DNA from: Acidovorax sp. 1608163 | Lineage (GTDB): Bacteria; Pseudomonadota; Gammaproteobacteria; Burkholderiales; Burkholderiaceae_C | Assembly: GCF_003669015.1 (NCBI RefSeq) | Contig: NZ_CP033069.1 | Span: forward strand, 1,994,501-2,058,500 | DNA: 64,000 nt | Direction of reading: 5' to 3' | Shown here: piece after piece, positions 26,997 to 37,102 of the stretch | Layout of the letters: every line of letters begins with the position of its first letter | How positions within the stretch are numbered: the stretch's first letter is position 1 | The notes under the pieces: generated by a model | What the model saw: the letters and a program-made list of their open reading frames with translations, nothing else | What the model was told of the DNA's origin: nothing | The model's database searches: none | Made by a program: the position numbers and the translations under genes

Positions 26997-27854
26997 ATGC
27001 AACGCCAGAACTTCCGTTGTGTGCACCGCCTGCGAGTGCGCTGGGCCGAGGTGGACATGCAGAAAATCGTGTTCAACGCCCACTACCTCATGTACATCGA
27101 CACCGCCATGTCGGACTATTGGCGTGCCTTGGCGCTGCCTTATGAGGCCAGCATGCAGACGCTGGGCGGCGAGATGTATGTGAAAAAAGCCATGCTGGAG
27201 TACCACGCCTCGGCCAAGTTGGACGACACCCTGGAGGTGGGCCTGCGCTGAGCCCGCATCGGCAACTCGTCCAGCCTGTTTGAAGCGGGCATCTTCAGTG
27301 GCGACAAGCTGCTGGTGAGTGGCGAGCTGGTGTATGTGTTTGCCGACCCCTCGACGCAGACGTCCACCCCGGTGCCCCCTGCGCTGCGGGCCATGCTCGA
27401 AGGTTTTGAAGCAGGCGCAGACATGGTGGAGGCGCGCACGGGCGACTGGAACGCCCTGGGCCGCGATGCAGGCCGCCTGCGCACAGCGGTGTTTGTGAGA
27501 GAACAAGGCATTGCCGCCGATGTGGAAGCCGATGCGCTGGACGCCAGCGCACGCCATGCTGTGCTGTACAACCGCCTCGGCCAGCCGGTTGCCACCGGGC
27601 GGCTATTGCAGCAAGCTCCGGGCGTGGGGCGCATTGGCCGCATGGCGGTGGATCGATCCGTGCGTGGCGCCCAATGGGGCCGTGTGTTGCTCAACACCTT
27701 GATGGATGCCGCCCGCGCGCGTGGCGACCAACAGGTGCAGCTGCATGCACAGTGCAGTGCCCAGGGGTTTTATCAGCGTGCAGGGTTTGCTGTGGCGGGC
27801 GAGCCCTACCAGAAGGCTGGCATTGCCCATGTGCTGATGGCGCGGGATTTTTAG
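26997..27854 (+). pseudogene. Thioesterase-GNAT fusion interrupted by one in-frame TGA
   Basis: Codons 1-84 encode the start of a 4HBT (YbgC-like) acyl-CoA thioesterase (LRVRWAEVDMQKIVFNAHYLMY). Codon 85 is TGA at 27249-27251; reading on in the same frame gives the rest of the thioesterase (ARIGNSSSLFEAGIF...LVSGELVYVFAD) and then a GNAT acetyltransferase (TAVFVREQGI, GRIGRMAVDRSVRGAQWG) to residue 285. Nothing else is disturbed. The likely ancestral codon is TGC (Cys), one base away. A downstream piece from about 27315 could still be made if translation restarts. Confidence 0.85.
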
Positions 27855-27923
27855 GTTGGAGCGAGTGCTGCTGGGCAGTGTGCGCGCCCGCAGCCTGACG
27901 GCCTGACTGCCCCGGGTTCTCGC

Positions 27924-28850
27924 TCAAATGTCGTCGAGCAACGGGTAAGGCAGGGGCAGCAGTTGCAGCGCAATGCCATCGGCCGCGCCTGCAGGCACAA
28001 CGCTCAAGGCGTGCTCGGTGGCCGCAATTTGCAGGGACACCAGGGCATCCACCCCGCTGCCCTCGGGGCTGGGCGCCACCTGCACCACGGTGCCGCAGGG
28101 CTGCTCTGGGTCGTTGGCGGCAAACACCTCGCTGCCCACCGCAAAGCCGTTGTCGGCATGGGCCAGGTAGGTGCGGCGCTTGAGCGTGCCACGGAACTGG
28201 CTGCGGGCCACCACCTCCTGGCCGGGGTAGCAGCCCTTTTTGAAGTTCACCCCGCCAATGGACTCGTAGTTGAGCATCTGCGGCACAAAGGCATCGACCA
28301 GTGGTGCGGTCAGCGTGGCCACGCCACTTTGCACTTCGCTCCACAGCCAGACGGAGGCATCCAGCAAGGGGCCTTGCGGGGCGGCGCTGCCCTGGGGCGC
28401 GATCCACAACGCGCGTGGCTGGCCCGCTGCGGGGTAGAGGTGAACGAGGGTGTTTTGATCGAAATCGGCCTTGGACCAAGCAGGATAAGCGCTGCCAGCT
28501 ATCGAATTAATAGTATCTCCAGCCAGGCCATACAGCGCAAAGTCGGCAGAGGCGTTGCTGAGCTTGGCCTTGGCGCGCAGCACAAACATCGACAGGCGCT
28601 TGAGCGTGGGGGCCAGCAGGTCTTGGCTGCAAATCAGCAGCACTTCGGTGTCGCTGCGCTTGAAGCCAATGAAGCTGGCCTGCATGCGGCCCTTGGCCGA
28701 GAGAAAGGCGGCCAGCCGGGCGTGCTGCATGTCCAGTAGCGCAAAGTCTTGTGTGAGCTGGCCTTGGAGAAATTTGGTGGCGTCTTCGCCTGCTACGCGA
28801 ATCACGCCAAGGTGGGACAGGGGGGCAATACCGTTCAAAAGCTGCGTCAT
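27924..28850 (-). CDS. ygfZ: Folate-binding protein YgfZ
   Basis: A 308-residue GcvT-fold protein involved in iron-sulfur cluster assembly or repair using a tetrahydrofolate derivative. The signature KGCYPGQEVVAR with its conserved cysteine is present. ATG 28850 (MTQLLNGIAPL) fits the family. Residues about 111-122 (DTINSIAGSAYP) correspond to half of the palindromic element (copy 4), in the same frame as in the patatin-like gene. It is divergent from mltG, with only about 10-45 bp between starts depending on the mltG start. Confidence 0.92.
   Translation of the reverse strand: MTQLLNGIAPLSHLGVIRVAGEDATKFLQGQLTQDFALLDMQHARLAAFLSAKGRMQASFIGFKRSDTEVLLICSQDLLAPTLKRLSMFVLRAKAKLSNASADFALYGLAGDTINSIAGSAYPAWSKADFDQNTLVHLYPAAGQPRALWIAPQGSAAPQGPLLDASVWLWSEVQSGVATLTAPLVDAFVPQMLNYESIGGVNFKKGCYPGQEVVARSQFRGTLKRRTYLAHADNGFAVGSEVFAANDPEQPCGTVVQVAPSPEGSGVDALVSLQIAATEHALSVVPAGAADGIALQLLPLPYPLLDDI
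28484..28516 (-). repeat. Palindromic element copy 4 (partial), inside ygfZ
   Basis: On the coding strand ACTATTAATTCGATAGCT then GGCAGCGCTTAT matches the first hairpin and left arm of the second. The right arm is no longer recognisable. The reading frame gives TINSIAGSAY, paralleling AIEKIAASAY in copy 3. Confidence 0.65.
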
Positions 28851-28859
28851 GGCTGAATT

Positions 28860-29885
28860 ATGATGCCCCCTCCTTTTCACACAGGCAGCAGGGTTGTGCG
28901 ACGTTTACTGGCATGGGTGTTTGTTTTATTGATCGCCAGCGGCGCCGCTGCCGCATGGTGGTTGCACGAGCCCCTGGCTACCGGCGCAGAGCCGCTGGAG
29001 CTGGCCATTGAGCCCGGAACCACTCCGCGCGGCGTGGCCCGCGATGTGGTGGCTGCAGGCGCCCAAGCCAATGCGCAATTGCTGTACGCCTGGTTCCGGC
29101 TGTCGGGGCAAGACCGCTTGATCAAGGCGGGCAACTATGAAATTCCGGCGGGCACCACGCCGCGCAGCTTGCTGCGCATGCTGGTGCGGGGTGAAGAGGC
29201 CTTGCGCACGCTGACCTTGGTGGAGGGCTGGTCCTTCAAACAAGTGCGCCAGGCGCTGGCCAAGGAAGAGTTGATCAAGCAAGACACTGCGCAGCTGAGC
29301 GCCGAGCAGATCATGGAGCAGCTGGGCCGCCCTGGGGTGCCTGCGGAGGGGCGGTTCTTCCCCGATACCTATTCCTACGCCAAGGGCTCCAGCGACCTGG
29401 CCCTGCTGCGGCGCGCCTTGCATGCGATGGACCGCAAGCTCGAAGCTGCCTGGGCCTTGCGCTCGCCCGACCTGCCGCTCAAGACCCCTGCCGAAGCCTT
29501 GGTGCTGGCCAGCATCGTGGAAAAAGAAACCGGCCGCGCCAGTGACCGGCCGCAGATCGCTGGGGTGTTTGCCAACCGCCTGCGCACCGGCATGCTGCTA
29601 CAGACCGACCCCACGGTCATCTACGGCATGGGCGACAAGTTTGATGGCAACCTGCGCCGTCGCGACCTGCAGACCGACACGCCCTGGAATACTTACACCC
29701 GTCCTGGCCTGCCACCCACACCCATAGCCATGCCGGGCAAGGCGGCGCTGCTGGCGGCGGTGCAGCCTGCGCCCACCCGCGCGCTTTACTTTGTGGCCAA
29801 GGGCGATGGCAGCAGCCATTTCAGCGCCAGCCTGGACGAGCACAATCGGGCCGTGAACCGCTACCAGCGCGGGCAATCCCAATAA
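28860..29885 (+). CDS. mltG: Endolytic murein transglycosylase MltG
   Basis: A 341-residue inner-membrane enzyme that cleaves nascent peptidoglycan and limits glycan length. One N-terminal membrane helix ([19 protein letters not shown]), a LysM-like region, then the YceG domain with the catalytic glutamate in [15 protein letters not shown] and [17 protein letters not shown] and [11 protein letters not shown]. The start may be ATG 28860 or GTG 28896 (VRRLLAWVF); the latter leaves more room for the divergent ygfZ promoter. First of mltG-tmk-holB-pilZ. Confidence 0.93.
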   Translation: MMPPPFHTGSRVVRRLLAWVFVLLIASGAAAAWWLHEPLATGAEPLELAIEPGTTPRGVARDVVAAGAQANAQLLYAWFRLSGQDRLIKAGNYEIPAGTTPRSLLRMLVRGEEALRTLTLVEGWSFKQVRQALAKEELIKQDTAQLSAEQIMEQLGRPGVPAEGRFFPDTYSYAKGSSDLALLRRALHAMDRKLEAAWALRSPDLPLKTPAEALVLASIVEKETGRASDRPQIAGVFANRLRTGMLLQTDPTVIYGMGDKFDGNLRRRDLQTDTPWNTYTRPGLPPTPIAMPGKAALLAAVQPAPTRALYFVAKGDGSSHFSASLDEHNRAVNRYQRGQSQ

Positions 29886-29913
29886 AGACGGCCGTCCACC
29901 ATTGAAGGGTTTC

Positions 29914-30591
29914 ATGTCACGTACTGGCTTGTTCATCTCGTTTGAAGGCATCGACGGTGCGGGCAAGTCCTCGCACATCGACGGCCTGGCCCAGGCATTT
30001 CGCGCCCAGGGGCGCACCGTCACGCTCAGCCGCGAGCCCGGTGGCACGCCGCTGGCCGAGAAGCTGCGGGACCTGGTCCTCAACGACCCCATGGACGCGT
30101 TGACCGAGGCCCTGTTGATTTTTGCGGCCCGGCGCGACCATTTGCGCCAGGTGATTGAGCCCGCCCTGGCCCGGGGCGATGTGGTGTTGTGCGACCGCTT
30201 CACCGATGCCACCTTTGCCTACCAAGGTGCCGGGCGCGGCTTTGACCTTGAGCTGCTAACTATTTTGGAGCGCATGGCGCAGACAGGGCTTGCGCCAGAG
30301 CCTGGTTTGATGCGAGAACCTGATTTGACTGTGTGGTTTGACCTGGCCCCTGAGATTGCCGCGCAGCGGCTGGTGGGCGCGCGCGTACCCGACCGCTTTG
30401 AGTCGCAACCCGTGGCCTTTTTTGAGCGCGTAGCCCAGGGCTATGCCGACCGTGCTGCAGGGGCCCCGCAGCGCTTCGCACGCATCGACGCTGCCCAAGA
30501 TCGCCACCGCGTGTGGCAGCAGCTCACCAGCGTTTTTGTGCGCAAGGGTTGGTTGTCCATCATGGTGCCCACACCTGGGTTGGCCCCATGA
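29914..30591 (+). CDS. tmk: Thymidylate kinase
   Basis: A 225-residue kinase converting dTMP to dTDP. The P-loop is [11 protein letters not shown], the DRx motif is [17 protein letters not shown], and the lid follows. ATG 29914 has GAAGGG just upstream; a TTG four codons earlier is less likely. The segment between the helix ERMAQTG and the strand PDLTVWFDL is a few residues longer than usual. Overlaps holB by 4 bp (ATGA), which ties their translation together. Confidence 0.96.
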   Translation: MSRTGLFISFEGIDGAGKSSHIDGLAQAFRAQGRTVTLSREPGGTPLAEKLRDLVLNDPMDALTEALLIFAARRDHLRQVIEPALARGDVVLCDRFTDATFAYQGAGRGFDLELLTILERMAQTGLAPEPGLMREPDLTVWFDLAPEIAAQRLVGARVPDRFESQPVAFFERVAQGYADRAAGAPQRFARIDAAQDRHRVWQQLTSVFVRKGWLSIMVPTPGLAP

Positions 30592-31616
30592 GCGAGCATT
30601 CCAGCCCCGACACCCAGCCTCTGGCGCCCTGGATTGCTGCGCAGCGTGCCACGCTGCTGGCCCAGCGCGGCCATGCCTGGCTGCTGCAAGGCCCTTCGGG
30701 CATGGGGCAATATGCCTTGGCGCTGGAGCTGGTGCGCGCGTGGATGTGCGATGCCCCCACGGCCCATGGCGCTTGCGGCCAGTGCGCCAGTTGCCACGCC
30801 ATTGACGTGCGCACCCATGCCGATGTGTGCGTGCTGATGCCTGAGGTGCAGATGCTGGCGCTGGGCTGGCCCCTGTCCGAAAAGGCCCAGGCTGAAATTG
30901 ACGACAAGAAGCGTAAACCCAGCCGCGAGATCCGTGTGGAGGCCATGCGCGATGCGGTGGAGTTCTCGCAGCGCACCTCGGCGCGGGGGCGCGGCAAGGC
31001 GGTGCTGGTGTACCCGGCCGAGCAAATGAACCATGTCACGGCCAACGCGTTGCTCAAAACCCTGGAGGAGCCACCCGGCGATGTGCGGTTTGTGTTGGCC
31101 AGTGAGGCTGCGCACCAGCTGCTGCCCACCATTCGCAGCCGTTGCCTGGGCCACACCATGGTGTGGCCCAGCCAGGCGGAAATGTTGCCTTGGCTGCAAT
31201 CGCAAGGCATTGCTGCCGATGCGGCCACGGCATTTTTGCGTGCCGCAGGCGGGCGGCCAGACGATGCCTTGGCCGTGGCTCGCTCGGGGCGCAGTCCGCA
31301 GGCTTGGGGCTCGTTGCCGCAGGCCATGGCGCGGGGCGATGTGACGGCTTTGGGCGATTGGGCTCCGGCCCAGGCCATCGATGCCTTGCAGAAGCTGTGT
31401 CACGATTTGCTGTCGGTGGGGGTGGGCGCGGCTCCGCGCTACTTTGCTGTAGCCGACCTGCCCAAGCCACCGCCGTTGGCGGCCTTGACGCGCTGGTCCA
31501 AGGCCCTGGCCAAAGAAGCGCGCACGGCAGACCATCCGTTCAACGCAGGCCTGATGCTGGAGGCGCTTGTCGCCCAGGCGCGAAACACCCTACACTCCAG
31601 ACAACCAACGCATTGA
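30588..31616 (+). CDS. holB: DNA polymerase III subunit delta-prime
   Basis: A 342-residue clamp-loader subunit. The P-loop is degenerate ([10 protein letters not shown], no Lys), as is normal for delta-prime. Four cysteines of the zinc module lie in [17 protein letters not shown], and the SRC-type segment is TIRSRCLG. The AAA-core helix [11 protein letters not shown] is present. Its start overlaps the tmk stop, and a PilZ gene follows 5 bp later, the usual betaproteobacterial arrangement. Confidence 0.95.
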   Translation: MSEHSSPDTQPLAPWIAAQRATLLAQRGHAWLLQGPSGMGQYALALELVRAWMCDAPTAHGACGQCASCHAIDVRTHADVCVLMPEVQMLALGWPLSEKAQAEIDDKKRKPSREIRVEAMRDAVEFSQRTSARGRGKAVLVYPAEQMNHVTANALLKTLEEPPGDVRFVLASEAAHQLLPTIRSRCLGHTMVWPSQAEMLPWLQSQGIAADAATAFLRAAGGRPDDALAVARSGRSPQAWGSLPQAMARGDVTALGDWAPAQAIDALQKLCHDLLSVGVGAAPRYFAVADLPKPPPLAALTRWSKALAKEARTADHPFNAGLMLEALVAQARNTLHSRQPTH

Positions 31617-31621
31617 TCACC

Positions 31622-31981
31622 ATGAGCAGTCCATCCACCGCACCCCGTCCCAGCGTCATGCAGCTGGCCATCAAGGAAAAGGGCGCCTTGTATGCCGCGT
31701 ATATCCCGTTTTTTGTAGAGGGTGGCATCTTTGTGCCCACCCAGCGGGATTACAAGCTGGGTGACGATGTGTATGTGCTGCTGACACTGCCTGACGATAC
31801 GCAGCGTTACCCCGTGGCAGGCCGCGTGGCCTGGGTGACCCCCGCACGGGCTGCTGGCAATCGCACCCAAGGCGTGGGCATTCAGTTTCCAAAAGATGAC
31901 AAGTCGCGCCTGCTCAAGCTCAAGATCGAAGAAATTCTGGGAACTGCGCTCGGCTCCGAACGTCCTACCCAAACCATTTGA
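31622..31981 (+). CDS. PilZ domain-containing protein
   Basis: A 119-residue protein whose single domain resembles type IV pilus PilZ proteins (IPFFVEGGIFVPTQRDYKLGDDVYVLLTLP, then GRVAWVTP and GVGIQF; quoted pieces are separate). The canonical c-di-GMP-binding RxxxR and DxSxxG motifs are absent, so like PilZ of Pseudomonas it probably works in pilus assembly without binding c-di-GMP. It lies 5 bp after holB and ends before a strong intrinsic terminator. Confidence 0.88.
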   Translation: MSSPSTAPRPSVMQLAIKEKGALYAAYIPFFVEGGIFVPTQRDYKLGDDVYVLLTLPDDTQRYPVAGRVAWVTPARAAGNRTQGVGIQFPKDDKSRLLKLKIEEILGTALGSERPTQTI

Positions 31982-32000
31982 TGGCGCCTTCGCGCCCTGT

Positions 32001-32034
32001 GCCGACCCGCGCTGGCGGGTCGGCTTTTTCATTT
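32001..32034 (+). terminator. Intrinsic terminator between pilZ and tatD
   Basis: Perfect ten-base arms GCCGACCCGC and GCGGGTCGGC with a GCTG loop, then TTTTTCATTTT. It ends only about 10 bp before the tatD ATG, leaving no room for a tatD promoter after it. Confidence 0.92.
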
Positions 32035-32043
32035 TGAGTCCGC

Positions 32044-32865
32044 ATGTTTACCGATTCGCACTGCCACCTTTCGTTTCCTGACCTTGTGAGCCAATTGCCA
32101 GCCATTCGCCAGGCCATGGCCGATGCGCAGGTGGAGCGGGCCCTGTGTATTTGCACCACCATGGAAGAGTTTGGTGACGTGCATGCGCTGGCCCTGGGCT
32201 ACGACAACTTCTGGAGTACCGTGGGGGTGCACCCTGACAACGAGGGCGTGCAGGAGCCCAGCTTGCAGGATTTGCTGGACAAAGCAGCGTTGCCGCGTGT
32301 GGTGGCCATTGGTGAAACGGGGCTGGACTACTACGGCATGGAAGACCGCAAAGGCGGTCGCAGCATTGCCGATCTGGAGTGGCAGCGCGACCGTTTTCGC
32401 ACCCACATCCGCGCAGCGCGCGCCTGCTCCAAACCTTTGATCATCCACACCCGCAGCGCCTCGGACGACACCCTGGCCATCTTGCGGGAAGAGGGCGAGG
32501 ACGGTGCGGGTAATGTGGCTGGGGGCGTGTTCCACTGCTTCACCGAATCCATGCAGGTCGCCCGCGCCGCGCTGGACCTGGGCTACTACCTGTCGTTCTC
32601 CGGCATCATCACTTTCAAGAATGCGCAGGATCTGCGCGACGTGGTGGCCTTTGCGCCGCTGGACCGGATCCTCATCGAAACCGACAGCCCTTATCTGGCG
32701 CCGGTGCCTTACCGGGGCAAGACGAACAACCCTTCGTATGTGCCGTATGTGGCGCAGCAGGTGGCCCAGTGCAAGGGCCTATCTGTGCAAGAGGTGGCGC
32801 AGGCCACCAGTCGCAATTTTGATACCTTGTTCACGGGGGTTGTGGCAGGAGGCGTGACATGCTGA
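32044..32865 (+). CDS. tatD: TatD family metal-dependent hydrolase
   Basis: A 273-residue metal-dependent hydrolase (DNase/D-aminoacyl hydrolase family). The first metal motif is [10 protein letters not shown], the glutamate is in [11 protein letters not shown], and later histidines are in [11 protein letters not shown] and VFHCFTES; the terminal aspartate is in [16 protein letters not shown] strong terminator stands immediately upstream, so expression needs read-through of the mltG operon or a promoter inside pilZ. It overlaps the ankyrin gene by 7 bp. Confidence 0.92.
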   Translation: MFTDSHCHLSFPDLVSQLPAIRQAMADAQVERALCICTTMEEFGDVHALALGYDNFWSTVGVHPDNEGVQEPSLQDLLDKAALPRVVAIGETGLDYYGMEDRKGGRSIADLEWQRDRFRTHIRAARACSKPLIIHTRSASDDTLAILREEGEDGAGNVAGGVFHCFTESMQVARAALDLGYYLSFSGIITFKNAQDLRDVVAFAPLDRILIETDSPYLAPVPYRGKTNNPSYVPYVAQQVAQCKGLSVQEVAQATSRNFDTLFTGVVAGGVTC

Positions 32866-33530
32866 CGCGCCGTGCCGCCTTGCTGGGTGCCGCCCTGGCC
32901 GGAGCCGCAACATGGGCTGTGGCTGGCTCGTACGACGATTTCTTCACGGCCATTTTGCGGGACGACCCGGACACCATCACAGCCCTGTTGCGCAGGGGTT
33001 TTGATCCCAACACGCGGGATGCCAAGGGGCAGGTGGGTTTGGTCATTGCGCTCAAGGAAGAGTCGCACAAAGCCTTTGAGGCACTGATGGCGGCGCGCAA
33101 CACCCAGGTCGAGGCGCGCAACGCCCAGGACGAAAGCCCGCTCATGATGGCGGCCATCAAGGGCAATGAAGACGCCGTCAAACAGCTGATTGCGCGCGAT
33201 GCCGACGTCAACAAAACCGGCTGGACGCCCCTGCACTACGCGGCATCGGGTGGCACGGAGCAGCACCTGCGCATTGCTGCGCTGCTGCTGGAAAACCATG
33301 CGTACATCGATGCGGCCTCGCCCAACGGAACCACTCCGTTGATGATGGCAGCGCAATACGGCTCGTCCGATATCGTCAAGTTGCTGTTGGCTGAGGGGGC
33401 TGACCCTACGCTGAAAAACCGGTTGGGGCTGACGGCCGTGAACTTTGCCCAGCGTGTCAGCCGCGCTGAGGCGGCTGCGCAAATCGCTGCGGCCATTCGC
33501 AAGCGGCAGCCCAACGCCGGGGCCTGGTGA
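32859..33530 (+). CDS. Exported ankyrin-repeat protein
   Basis: A 223-residue protein with a signal peptide (Arg-Arg then [19 protein letters not shown]) and about five ankyrin repeats; [10 protein letters not shown] and [20 protein letters not shown] are the clearest. Probably a periplasmic protein-interaction module. It starts inside the end of tatD and is therefore translated with it. No function can be assigned. Confidence 0.88.
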   Translation: MLTRRAALLGAALAGAATWAVAGSYDDFFTAILRDDPDTITALLRRGFDPNTRDAKGQVGLVIALKEESHKAFEALMAARNTQVEARNAQDESPLMMAAIKGNEDAVKQLIARDADVNKTGWTPLHYAASGGTEQHLRIAALLLENHAYIDAASPNGTTPLMMAAQYGSSDIVKLLLAEGADPTLKNRLGLTAVNFAQRVSRAEAAAQIAAAIRKRQPNAGAW

Positions 33531-33614
33531 GCTAACCGCTGCCGATTGAGGCCGACTGTGGCGTCCGTGCCCTGGCCCCGTGGCACGGGGCCGTGGTTGC
33601 TCTGTCCGCGTTCG

Positions 33615-35402
33615 TCAGTGGGCGCCTGTTGCTCCTGGCCGGCTTTGCAGCCGCGCATACAGACCGCCAGCGGCCATCAACTGCGTGTGGCTGCCTTGCT
33701 CCACGATTTTTCCGCGCTCCATGACCACCACACGGTCTGCGTGCTCGATGGTGGAGAGCCTGTGGGCAATCACCAGCGTCGTGCGGCCCTGCATCAGGCG
33801 CTGCAGCGCGTCTTGCACCAGCCGTTCTGATTCGGTGTCGAGGGCCGAGGTGGCCTCGTCCAGGATGAGGATGGGCGCATTTTTGTACAGTGCGCGGGCA
33901 ATCGCCAGGCGCTGCCGTTGGCCGCCTGAGAGCTGGGCCGCGTTGTGCCCTGCCACGGTGTGAATGCCTTGGGGCAGGGCGGCAATGTGCTCTGCCAGGT
34001 TGGCGGCAGCCAGGCATTCATGCACGCGCTGCTCATCCATGGCACTGCCTAGTGCCACGTTGGCGGCAATGGTGTCGTTGAACATCACGACGTCCTGGCT
34101 CACCATGGCGAACTGGCCGCGCAGCGATGCCAGGTTCCAGGTGGTCAGCTCTTGCCCGTCCAGCGTGATCTGCCCCTGGCTGCTGTTGATGAAGCGTGGC
34201 AACAGATTGACCAGTGTGGTCTTGCCTGCACCCGATGGGCCCACCAGCGCCACCACTTCGCCGGGGGCAACCCGCAGGCTGATGTCGTCAAGCGCCGGGG
34301 CCTGGTCAGTGCCAAATTGCACGCTCACATGGCTCAGCACGATTTCGCCGCGCACCCTGTCTGCGGTGTGGGTGCCCTGGGCTTCAGCGCCTGTGTCTCC
34401 AAGCAATGACAAGCCCCGCTCCAGCGCTGCTGCGCCGCGGGTGATGGGGTTGGCCACATCGGCCAGTCTGCGGATGGGGGCAATCAGCATCAGCATGGCG
34501 GTGATGAAGGAGACAAAGCCGCCCACCGTCACATCTTTGGCGTCCACAGCGCCTCGGCTTTGCCAAAGTGCAATGCAAATCACCACCGAGAGGGCTGCGG
34601 CCGCCAGCAACTGGGTCAGCGGGGTCATCGCGGCCGATGCGATGGTGGACTTGATGGCCAACCTGCGCAGGCTCTGGCTGAGTGCGGCAAAACGCCCGGC
34701 TTGCCCCTGCTGCGCGCCGTGCAGGCGCACCATGCGGTGGGCGAGCACGTTTTCTTCTACCACATAGGCCAGTTCGTCCGTGGCTTGCTGACTCACCTTG
34801 GTAAGGTGGTACAGCCTGCGCGACAGCGTCTTCATGATCCAGGCGACCCCGGGAACGACCACTGCCACAATCAGTGTGAGCTGCCAATTCAAATAAAGCA
34901 GATACCCCAGCAGTGCCACCAGGGTGAACCCGTCACGCGACAGCCCCAGCAGGGCCTGCACCAGCAGGTTCGAGCCGTTTTGCACCTCATACACCACGGT
35001 GTTGGACAGCGCACTGGCCGACTGGCGGCCAAACAAGCCCATTTCTGCCGAAAGCACGCGGTCAAACAGCGCCTTGCGCAGCAGCAGCATGCCTTCGTTG
35101 GCAATTTTTGCCAGAGCGTACTGCCCCACAAACTGTGCGAAACCGCGCACCAAAAACACCCCCATGATGGCCAGGGGGACAGTCCACAGTTGCAGGGTTC
35201 CTTGGGTGAAGCCTTTGTCCAGCAGGGGTTGCAACAGCGCTGGAATCATGGGCTCTGTCACTGCACCCACCAGCGTAGCGGCAATGGCGAGGCCCCAGGC
35301 AAGGCGCTGGTGTCCAAAATAAACGGCCAGCCTAGCCAATCGGGTCATCAATGGGAGGCTGGGAGTTTGGGCCTGTGCGGCTCTGGTTTCTTGTGCTTGC
35401 AT
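33615..35402 (-). CDS. msbA: Lipid A export ABC transporter MsbA
   Basis: A 595-residue half-transporter with a six-helix membrane domain followed by an ATPase domain. Walker A GPSGAGKTT, Q-loop VSQDVVMFND, signature LSGGQRQR and Walker B ILILDEATSALD are all intact. MsbA homodimers flip lipid A-core across the inner membrane. It is convergent with the ankyrin gene; a 300-bp region separates it from tolB on the other side. No lpxK is adjacent in this window. Confidence 0.9.
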   Translation of the reverse strand: MQAQETRAAQAQTPSLPLMTRLARLAVYFGHQRLAWGLAIAATLVGAVTEPMIPALLQPLLDKGFTQGTLQLWTVPLAIMGVFLVRGFAQFVGQYALAKIANEGMLLLRKALFDRVLSAEMGLFGRQSASALSNTVVYEVQNGSNLLVQALLGLSRDGFTLVALLGYLLYLNWQLTLIVAVVVPGVAWIMKTLSRRLYHLTKVSQQATDELAYVVEENVLAHRMVRLHGAQQGQAGRFAALSQSLRRLAIKSTIASAAMTPLTQLLAAAALSVVICIALWQSRGAVDAKDVTVGGFVSFITAMLMLIAPIRRLADVANPITRGAAALERGLSLLGDTGAEAQGTHTADRVRGEIVLSHVSVQFGTDQAPALDDISLRVAPGEVVALVGPSGAGKTTLVNLLPRFINSSQGQITLDGQELTTWNLASLRGQFAMVSQDVVMFNDTIAANVALGSAMDEQRVHECLAAANLAEHIAALPQGIHTVAGHNAAQLSGGQRQRLAIARALYKNAPILILDEATSALDTESERLVQDALQRLMQGRTTLVIAHRLSTIEHADRVVVMERGKIVEQGSHTQLMAAGGLYARLQSRPGATGAH

Positions 35403-35705
35403 GTGCGGGGGATTCTACGTTTTGCTACGAGCTGTAGCCCAGGGGCTGCTGCCGGATGCTCACAGAGGGCTCGCCCTGCACAAGTTCGTGGAACTTCAGG
35501 CTGAAAGTGTCAACAAACCTGCGCGGCTGCAAACGGCGCGCGTCCGCAGTGCCAAAATTGCAGCCTTTGGAAAATGCGCTTGTGTTGAAGAACCATGCTC
35601 CATCACAGGTTTGTCGCCCGTAAAAATGTCTTCACCCCACAAGGGCTGCACAGTTTGTCACAGGGGGGCGTCGCCTGTGTGTAACATTCGGGCCTGTCTT
35701 ACGCC
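35403..35705. other. Intergenic region between msbA and tolB
   Basis: About 300 bp with no convincing gene. It must hold the divergent promoters of msbA and tolB. A small hairpin (CACAGG ... CCTGTG, about 35660-35682) lies some 25 bp before the tolB frame; I cannot assign it a role. Confidence 0.6.
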
Positions 35706-37058
35706 ATGCGGCGATTGTTCGGCTACTGCTGGATGCCAATGACCATCGAACAAAATTCACTCCAAACTTTCCTTGCGGCTGTGCCGCATCCCCATCGCCG
35801 CCATCTGTTGGCGGCCGCTGCAGCCACTTCGGCAATGCCCGCCTTGGCGCAGTTTCGCGTTGAAGTTGTTGGCGTGGGGTTGAACCAGCTGCCCATTGCC
35901 ATTGCACCGTTTCGGGGTGATGCGCAATCTCCCCAAAAAATCGCAGCCATCGTGCAGGCCGACTTGGAGCGCAGCGGGCAGTTCCGGTCCGTCGATGCCT
36001 CGGGTGCCGCATTGGACGAGTCTTCTCGCCCGGATGTCGCCCTGTGGCGGCAAAAGAGTGCGGATTCCTTGGCGACGGGCAGTGTCACTCGCATGGCCGA
36101 TGGGCGCTACGATGTTCGTTTTCGCCTCTGGGACGTGGTGCGTGGGCAGGACTTGGGCGGCCAAAGCTTTGTCGTCACGCAGGGCGATCTGCGTCTGGTC
36201 GCCCACCGCATTGCAGATTTCATTTACGAAAAGCTCACAGGCGAGCGCGGGGTGTTTTCCACCCGCATCACCTACGTGACCAAAACAGGCCCACGCTACA
36301 GCCTGTGGGTGGCCGACGCAGACGGCGAAAACGCCCAGTCTGCTTTGTCCAGCCCTGAACCCATTATTTCGCCCGCATGGTCCCCGAGCGGCGGGCAGAT
36401 CGCCTATGTGTCGTTCGAGTCGCGCAAGCCTGTGGTCTACGTCCATGACGTAGCATCGGGCCGACGCCGTTTGATTGCGAATTTCCGTGGCTCCAACAGC
36501 GCGCCCGCCTGGGCGCCGGACGGCCGTACGCTGGCTGTGACACTCAGCCGTGACGGCGGCTCGCAGCTCTATACCATTGATGCCAATGGTGGTGAGCCAC
36601 GGCGCCTGATGCAAAGCTCTGGTATCGATACCGAGCCGGTTTTCTCGGGTGACGGGCGCAGCATTTACTTTGTCAGCGACCGTGGAGGTGCCCCGCAGAT
36701 TTACCGTGTGCCCGTGGGCGGCGGCAATGCAGAGCGGGTCACGTTCTCTGGCACCTACAACATTTCGCCCAGCATCAGCCCCGATGGGAAATGGCTGGCC
36801 TACATCTCGCGGGTGGGCGGTGCGTTCAAGCTGCACGTCATGGATTTGGCAACGGGTATGGCCAATGCCATCACCGACACCACGGCGGATGAAAATCCCA
36901 GCTTCGCCCCCAACAGTCGCTTGCTGGTCTACGCAACCCAGCAACAGGGCCGCGAGGCGCTGATGACCACCACGTTGGATGGGAAAATCAAGGCTCGCTT
37001 GGCCGGACAAGCGGGAGACATCCGTGAACCCGATTGGGGCGCGTTTCAAAAACAATGA
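35706..37058 (+). CDS. tolB: Tol-Pal system protein TolB
   Basis: A 450-residue periplasmic protein. After a signal sequence (RRHLLAAAAATSAMPALAQ) there is the TolB N-terminal alpha/beta domain and a six-bladed propeller with repeats such as SPAWSPSGGQIAYVS and SPSISPDGKWLAYIS. TolB links TolA with Pal during outer-membrane constriction. Internal starts at 35733 or 35739 would give a more usual leader than ATG 35706. pal follows 44 bp later. tolQRA, normally just upstream, are not in this window. Confidence 0.94.
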   Translation: MRRLFGYCWMPMTIEQNSLQTFLAAVPHPHRRHLLAAAAATSAMPALAQFRVEVVGVGLNQLPIAIAPFRGDAQSPQKIAAIVQADLERSGQFRSVDASGAALDESSRPDVALWRQKSADSLATGSVTRMADGRYDVRFRLWDVVRGQDLGGQSFVVTQGDLRLVAHRIADFIYEKLTGERGVFSTRITYVTKTGPRYSLWVADADGENAQSALSSPEPIISPAWSPSGGQIAYVSFESRKPVVYVHDVASGRRRLIANFRGSNSAPAWAPDGRTLAVTLSRDGGSQLYTIDANGGEPRRLMQSSGIDTEPVFSGDGRSIYFVSDRGGAPQIYRVPVGGGNAERVTFSGTYNISPSISPDGKWLAYISRVGGAFKLHVMDLATGMANAITDTTADENPSFAPNSRLLVYATQQQGREALMTTTLDGKIKARLAGQAGDIREPDWGAFQKQ

Positions 37059-37102
37059 ATTTTTGAGTTTTCTTAGCAATCTGTATTTTTGGAGATTTTT
37101 GG

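Noticed and set aside
27249..27251. TGA as a selenocysteine codon
   Set aside because: Thioesterase-GNAT proteins are not a known selenoprotein family, the possible stem after the TGA has a very large loop unlike a bacterial SECIS, and no Sec machinery is in view. A plain nonsense change is simpler.
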